Assembly: GCF_000427405.1 (NCBI RefSeq)
Contig: NZ_KE386491.1
Location: 2,029,001 to 2,093,000, forward strand
Source of the DNA: Flectobacillus major DSM 103
GTDB taxonomy: Bacteria > Bacteroidota > Bacteroidia > Cytophagales > Spirosomataceae
Reading direction: 5' to 3'
DNA: 64,000 bases
Below are positions 61,116-64,000 of this stretch, one piece after another. The notes below the pieces were generated by a model. That model did not search any database. It was not told where the DNA came from and worked only from the letters and a program-made list of their open reading frames with translations. Numbering within the stretch: position 1 is the stretch's first letter; each line of letters starts with the position of its first letter. A program made the position numbers and the translations under genes.

Positions 61116-61967
61116 TTATCTCTTGAGTTTTTCGCTTAGCTCTAATACAGCACTGCCAACTCTTGGCGTAAAACCCGTTAGTAATACGCCATCCATTTCA
61201 ATTACCTTTCGTTTTTTGCCAGCATTGGTTTGTGCAACGCCTGGTACTTTCAAAAGACCATCTATACCTCCAATACTTTCCAAGCCACTATTGAACAACA
61301 AGATATAATCTGGATTAGCCGCAATAAGTCCTTCGGGGGTGAGTGGCTTGAAGTTGTCAAAATCATTGGTAGCGTTATGTCCACCTGCTAATTCTATCAA
61401 GCTTTTTACCGACGTACCATTACCCGCAACCGACATTGCTCCTAGGCCTCTGGCATAAATAAAGAGGACTTTGGGAGCTACGGCTGGCTTTTTAACTTTT
61501 GCCAAGTTGGCATCTATTTTCTGAATCAGGCGAGCTGCTTGAGCTTTTTTACCAAAATAATTGGCGACATCGTTTATCAGCTTTTTAGTACCTTCTATAC
61601 TATATTCTTGTGTAAACATCTGTACTTTTACTCCTGCCGATTTAAACTGTTCTTCAACTTCGGGTTTGAGGAAGGATTGTCCTTTCTCGTCACGAGTACC
61701 TATTACAATGGTGGGCTGTAAAGCCAGTGTTGTTTCTGCCCCGATACCTCTATTATGACCCACTTTGGGCAGTTTTTCAATCGCCGCAGGATAATTGGAG
61801 GTTACGTCGGTGCCAACAATCTGATTTTGTAAGCCTAGTTCTACCAATATTTCGGTTACAGATCCACTGATAGACACAATCCGTTGAGGCTTATTCTGGC
61901 TAAATACTTGTGTATTGATTAGCCAACATAAGACTAATAGCCAGTATTTTTTGTTATAATTTTTCAT
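61116..61967 (-). CDS. hmuT: heme ABC transporter substrate-binding protein
   Basis: A 283-residue periplasmic heme-binding protein of the TroA/FepB fold. Signal peptide about residues 1-24 (ends QVFSQ). Then RIVSISGSVTEILVELGLQNQIVGTDVTSNYP and IVGTRDEKGQSFLKPEVEEQ, matching HmuT. The IGTDVTSNYP stretch contributes to heme binding. It follows hmuY by 12 bp. It delivers heme to HmuUV. Confidence 0.92.
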   Translation of the reverse strand: MKNYNKKYWLLVLCWLINTQVFSQNKPQRIVSISGSVTEILVELGLQNQIVGTDVTSNYPAAIEKLPKVGHNRGIGAETTLALQPTIVIGTRDEKGQSFLKPEVEEQFKSAGVKVQMFTQEYSIEGTKKLINDVANYFGKKAQAARLIQKIDANLAKVKKPAVAPKVLFIYARGLGAMSVAGNGTSVKSLIELAGGHNATNDFDNFKPLTPEGLIAANPDYILLFNSGLESIGGIDGLLKVPGVAQTNAGKKRKVIEMDGVLLTGFTPRVGSAVLELSEKLKR

Positions 61968-61979
61968 TTATCAACTATC

Positions 61980-63374
61980 TTATGAAGCCTTTTTTACTAA
62001 TTTATATTCAATATTGGGGTATCCACGCTCGCCACCATCGGCCGAAGTAAAGTTCAAAAATTTCAATTTATAGATATTTCCTGCGGCATCTTTTACGACA
62101 TAGAAGCGGTCGGTTTTTACGCCAATTGTACCTGTTGTAGCACGCCAATTCGAACCAATAACCGAACGGTTACCACTAAACGTAACAGTGCTAAGATTAC
62201 TTTCGCCAAAGGTGTCATAACTTACCGTAGAGGTAAGTACCTCGGCAGCCTGTACTCCAGCCAAATGATTAATGAATACTTGGTCAGAGAAATAATAAGG
62301 GACTTCTACCGTTGCCGACAAGTTGGTTTTGTACACTGCCCCTGTCCACTCAATATCCCAACGGTCTTTGGCAGGCTCAACACTTACTGGTGTTCCTGTT
62401 GCAAAAGACACATAACTAAAGTTATAGCTTGCATCTTTGGCAATAGTCAGTGTTTTGAAGGCAGTTTCGGTCAAGCCCGCATATTGTAGGGTATATCCGC
62501 CACTAGTATTTCTCAAAACTCTTATTTTCATCAAATCTGTTTTAGCTGTAGAACCACCTGTTCCTCTGTTGATAATATATACTTTATTATCGGCATCGGT
62601 AGCCGATACCGCAGCAATAACCGTATTGGCAATATCGCCAGTAATATCATCAATCAGGGCAAAGTGAGTTGGCTCAAAGCCTAGTGTAAGGTTTTTGCCA
62701 ACAGTATCGGCTGCACTTACTTGGGTAATATCGCTTTTGGTAGTAGCCAACGCCGTTGCTGCGGTGGTATTATTGATTTTCACCACAAAATTACTGCCTG
62801 TATAAAAGCCCAAATCCCAAGCTGCACGAGCAACTGCTACTTGGTTATTGTTGCTAAAATCTACAAAAACACTATTAATTGCCGACGAACCACCCGTGCC
62901 TCCATTGAGTTTGAGGTTTGTTCCTGTCGATACTATTGCTGTAAATTTTACGGTCAACTCGGCATTTGTACCTATCAAAACAGGACTGGTTACACCCGCA
63001 ATTTTAAACTTTAGGGTTTCGGCTCCGCTCAAAAATATACCCGAAGTTTTAGTTATTTTGAACGATGCTTCGCTACTACCCACTGGTACAGACAAACTTA
63101 CCACATTACTTACGGCTGCTGGCACAGTAGCAAATTCAGTACCATAAGTCATGCCTGTTGAGGTTACTTGTACAGTAACGGTTGTAGCAACGTCTACAGC
63201 TCTCGATAATTGTACTTTTATCGTAGCTTCGGAATTGGTAGCATCCATACCTTGCTCTGTACTTTCAAATTGTGCCAAACTGTCGGGCAAAGCGACTTCG
63301 TCTTCTTTACAGCCAAGTAAAAATAGGGTATTTATTAGGGCCAATACCAACCACACATTCAATAAACGTTTCAT
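61980..63374 (-). CDS. hmuY: HmuY family heme-binding lipoprotein with N-terminal beta domain
   Basis: A 464-residue lipoprotein (lipobox LFLLGC, Cys22). Residues about 35-145 form a Calx-beta-like domain with strands such as ATIKVQLSRAVDVATTVTVQV and ASFKITKTSGIFLSG. Residues about 150-464 match HmuY, with ARAAWDLGFYTGSNF, DRWDIEWTGAVY and the end YVVKDAAGNIYKLKFLNFTS. Porphyromonas HmuY is about 220 residues and binds heme with two His; those residues cannot be placed by eye here. It takes heme from host or environmental sources and passes it to the TonB receptor encoded next to it. The family call is good; the extra domain is unusual. Confidence 0.85.
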   Translation of the reverse strand: MKRLLNVWLVLALINTLFLLGCKEDEVALPDSLAQFESTEQGMDATNSEATIKVQLSRAVDVATTVTVQVTSTGMTYGTEFATVPAAVSNVVSLSVPVGSSEASFKITKTSGIFLSGAETLKFKIAGVTSPVLIGTNAELTVKFTAIVSTGTNLKLNGGTGGSSAINSVFVDFSNNNQVAVARAAWDLGFYTGSNFVVKINNTTAATALATTKSDITQVSAADTVGKNLTLGFEPTHFALIDDITGDIANTVIAAVSATDADNKVYIINRGTGGSTAKTDLMKIRVLRNTSGGYTLQYAGLTETAFKTLTIAKDASYNFSYVSFATGTPVSVEPAKDRWDIEWTGAVYKTNLSATVEVPYYFSDQVFINHLAGVQAAEVLTSTVSYDTFGESNLSTVTFSGNRSVIGSNWRATTGTIGVKTDRFYVVKDAAGNIYKLKFLNFTSADGGERGYPNIEYKLVKKAS

Positions 63375-63479
63375 TTTTTTTACTAAAATTTAGATTATGA
63401 AGAAGAAAATACTAGCCATGCTCTTGTTCTTCTTACAGGCATGGTTGTTATAAATCTAATCCCTACAGCATAGAGATTT

Positions 63480-64000
63480 TTAATTTTTACTGGTAAGGTT
63501 ATAGGTAAGCCCTACAAAATAAGAGCGGCCGTAACTCATGGGCAATGGGCCACTGGTACTATGCCCTGCTGTACCCGCAGTACCCGAATTATTGAGCCTA
63601 GTTACATTCAATAGGTTTTTTATACCTGCACTAGCCTGTAAACCAGCAGGTAATTTTTGGGTAAGGGTAAAATCAGCCCAATGATAAGCCGCCACTTCGG
63701 TCAAGCTAGCTTTTAACGCACCATTGCTATCGGTTTCGGCCTGATAAGCAGGGCGTTTGCCTGTATATTTATAAAATAAACCCAAGGTAGTTTTGCTTTG
63801 TGGCAGTGTGTACATGATATTAGCATTTACCTCGGGCGACCACAAAAATTTGGGCATTGTTAGAGTTTTATACTCTTCGTCGCTCAACAGTTGGTTATAG
63901 CGACCAATATACGAAAAGCCAACGGTAGCTCGTAGATTTTGCCATACGGCAGTATTTTCGAGTGTTGTACCCAGTGTTTTAAAACGGTCTATATTAATGG
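63480..64000 (-). CDS. TonB-dependent heme receptor, C-terminal part (cut by window end)
   Basis: The last 173 codons of an outer membrane receptor; the frame remains open to base 64000, so the start is outside the window. The visible part has alternating strands ending in aromatics, TLGLFYKYTGKRPAYQAE, YHWADFTLTQKLPAGLQASAGIKNLLNVT (the barrel's penultimate strands) and a final strand RSYFVGLTYNLTSKN. It is the first gene upstream of hmuY on the same strand, so it is the likely HmuR. A bioinformatic TTG at 63887 is not the start. The substrate is inferred from the operon. Confidence 0.87.
   Translation of the reverse strand, partial: INIDRFKTLGTTLENTAVWQNLRATVGFSYIGRYNQLLSDEEYKTLTMPKFLWSPEVNANIMYTLPQSKTTLGLFYKYTGKRPAYQAETDSNGALKASLTEVAAYHWADFTLTQKLPAGLQASAGIKNLLNVTRLNNSGTAGTAGHSTSGPLPMSYGRSYFVGLTYNLTSKN

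Noticed and set aside
1-64000. tRNA, rRNA, CRISPR arrays, riboswitches, transposases, phage genes
   Set aside because: Looked for cloverleaf ends, rRNA stretches, regularly spaced repeats and transposase motifs; none was recognised by eye. Structure-based RNA searches could still find small RNAs.

Overview
The window looks like the chromosome of an aerobic Bacteroidota bacterium, most likely order Cytophagales near the Flectobacillus/Arcicella/Spirosoma group. The evidence is a gldC gene, the long three-domain form of IspG, a type III glutamine synthetase (GlnN), DUF5916 and DUF4159 proteins, a HmuY-type heme operon, AT-rich gaps, and several TAnnTTTG -7 promoter boxes of the Bacteroidota sigma factor. 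The genus is inference. I saw no rRNA or tRNA gene, CRISPR array, transposase or prophage. Most genes are core or common metabolic genes. The unusual content is a family of structured repeats and a few gene clusters.

Layout. 146-3355 (+): ispG, a small membrane protein, a YjbR-type protein and a TPR protein. 3505-10183: a minus-strand operon consisting of a secreted beta-lactamase-like/D-aminoacylase fusion, a DUF1611 P-loop protein, a dipeptide epimerase and an amino acid permease, with a divergent Lrp/AsnC regulator. It looks like a route for D-amino acid or murein-peptide salvage. 10234-12489 (-): thioredoxin-fold protein, gldC, DUF4197 lipoprotein. 12694-15290 (+): cinA and an orphan 2-oxoacid dehydrogenase E2. 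15668-19696 (-): a small ABC transporter, a fatty acid desaturase, DUF4159 and rsmE. 20285-24719: an unknown acidic protein, then glutamine synthetase III (-) facing away from glutamine synthetase II (+). 24838-31477: LTA-synthase-like phosphotransferase, mtaB, an exonuclease and a DUF5916 protein. 31640-34936 (-): ammonium transporter, porin, ferredoxin. With the two glutamine synthetases this gives an ammonium uptake and assimilation set within 14 kb.

35158-39319 holds a LuxC-like acyl-CoA reductase, DUF2147, PAP2, trpS and DUF2461. 39587-48022 (+) holds dnaE, an MBOAT acetyltransferase paired with an AlgX-like lipoprotein with permuted catalytic residues (polysaccharide O-acetylation), an SMR transporter, an unknown lipoprotein and trxA. 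48079-55055 holds an AraC regulator divergent from an acetyl-CoA hydrolase/transferase, then a TolC-HlyD-MFS efflux set. 55636-64000 (-) holds a YgiQ radical SAM protein and a heme uptake operon in the order TonB receptor (cut by the window end), HmuY, HmuT, HmuU, HmuV, HmuS.

The most interesting structure is a dispersed element of about 140-240 bp, present three times (15427-15664, 36181-36320, 55365-55579). Every copy sits between the 3' ends of two convergent genes. Each has a shared left part and a central hairpin built on the same GGCGGTCGAAA/TTTCGACCGCC core, while the outer arms of the stem differ between copies but remain self-complementary. Two copies have recognisable terminal inverted repeats. 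It could be a miniature mobile element that has become a bidirectional terminator.
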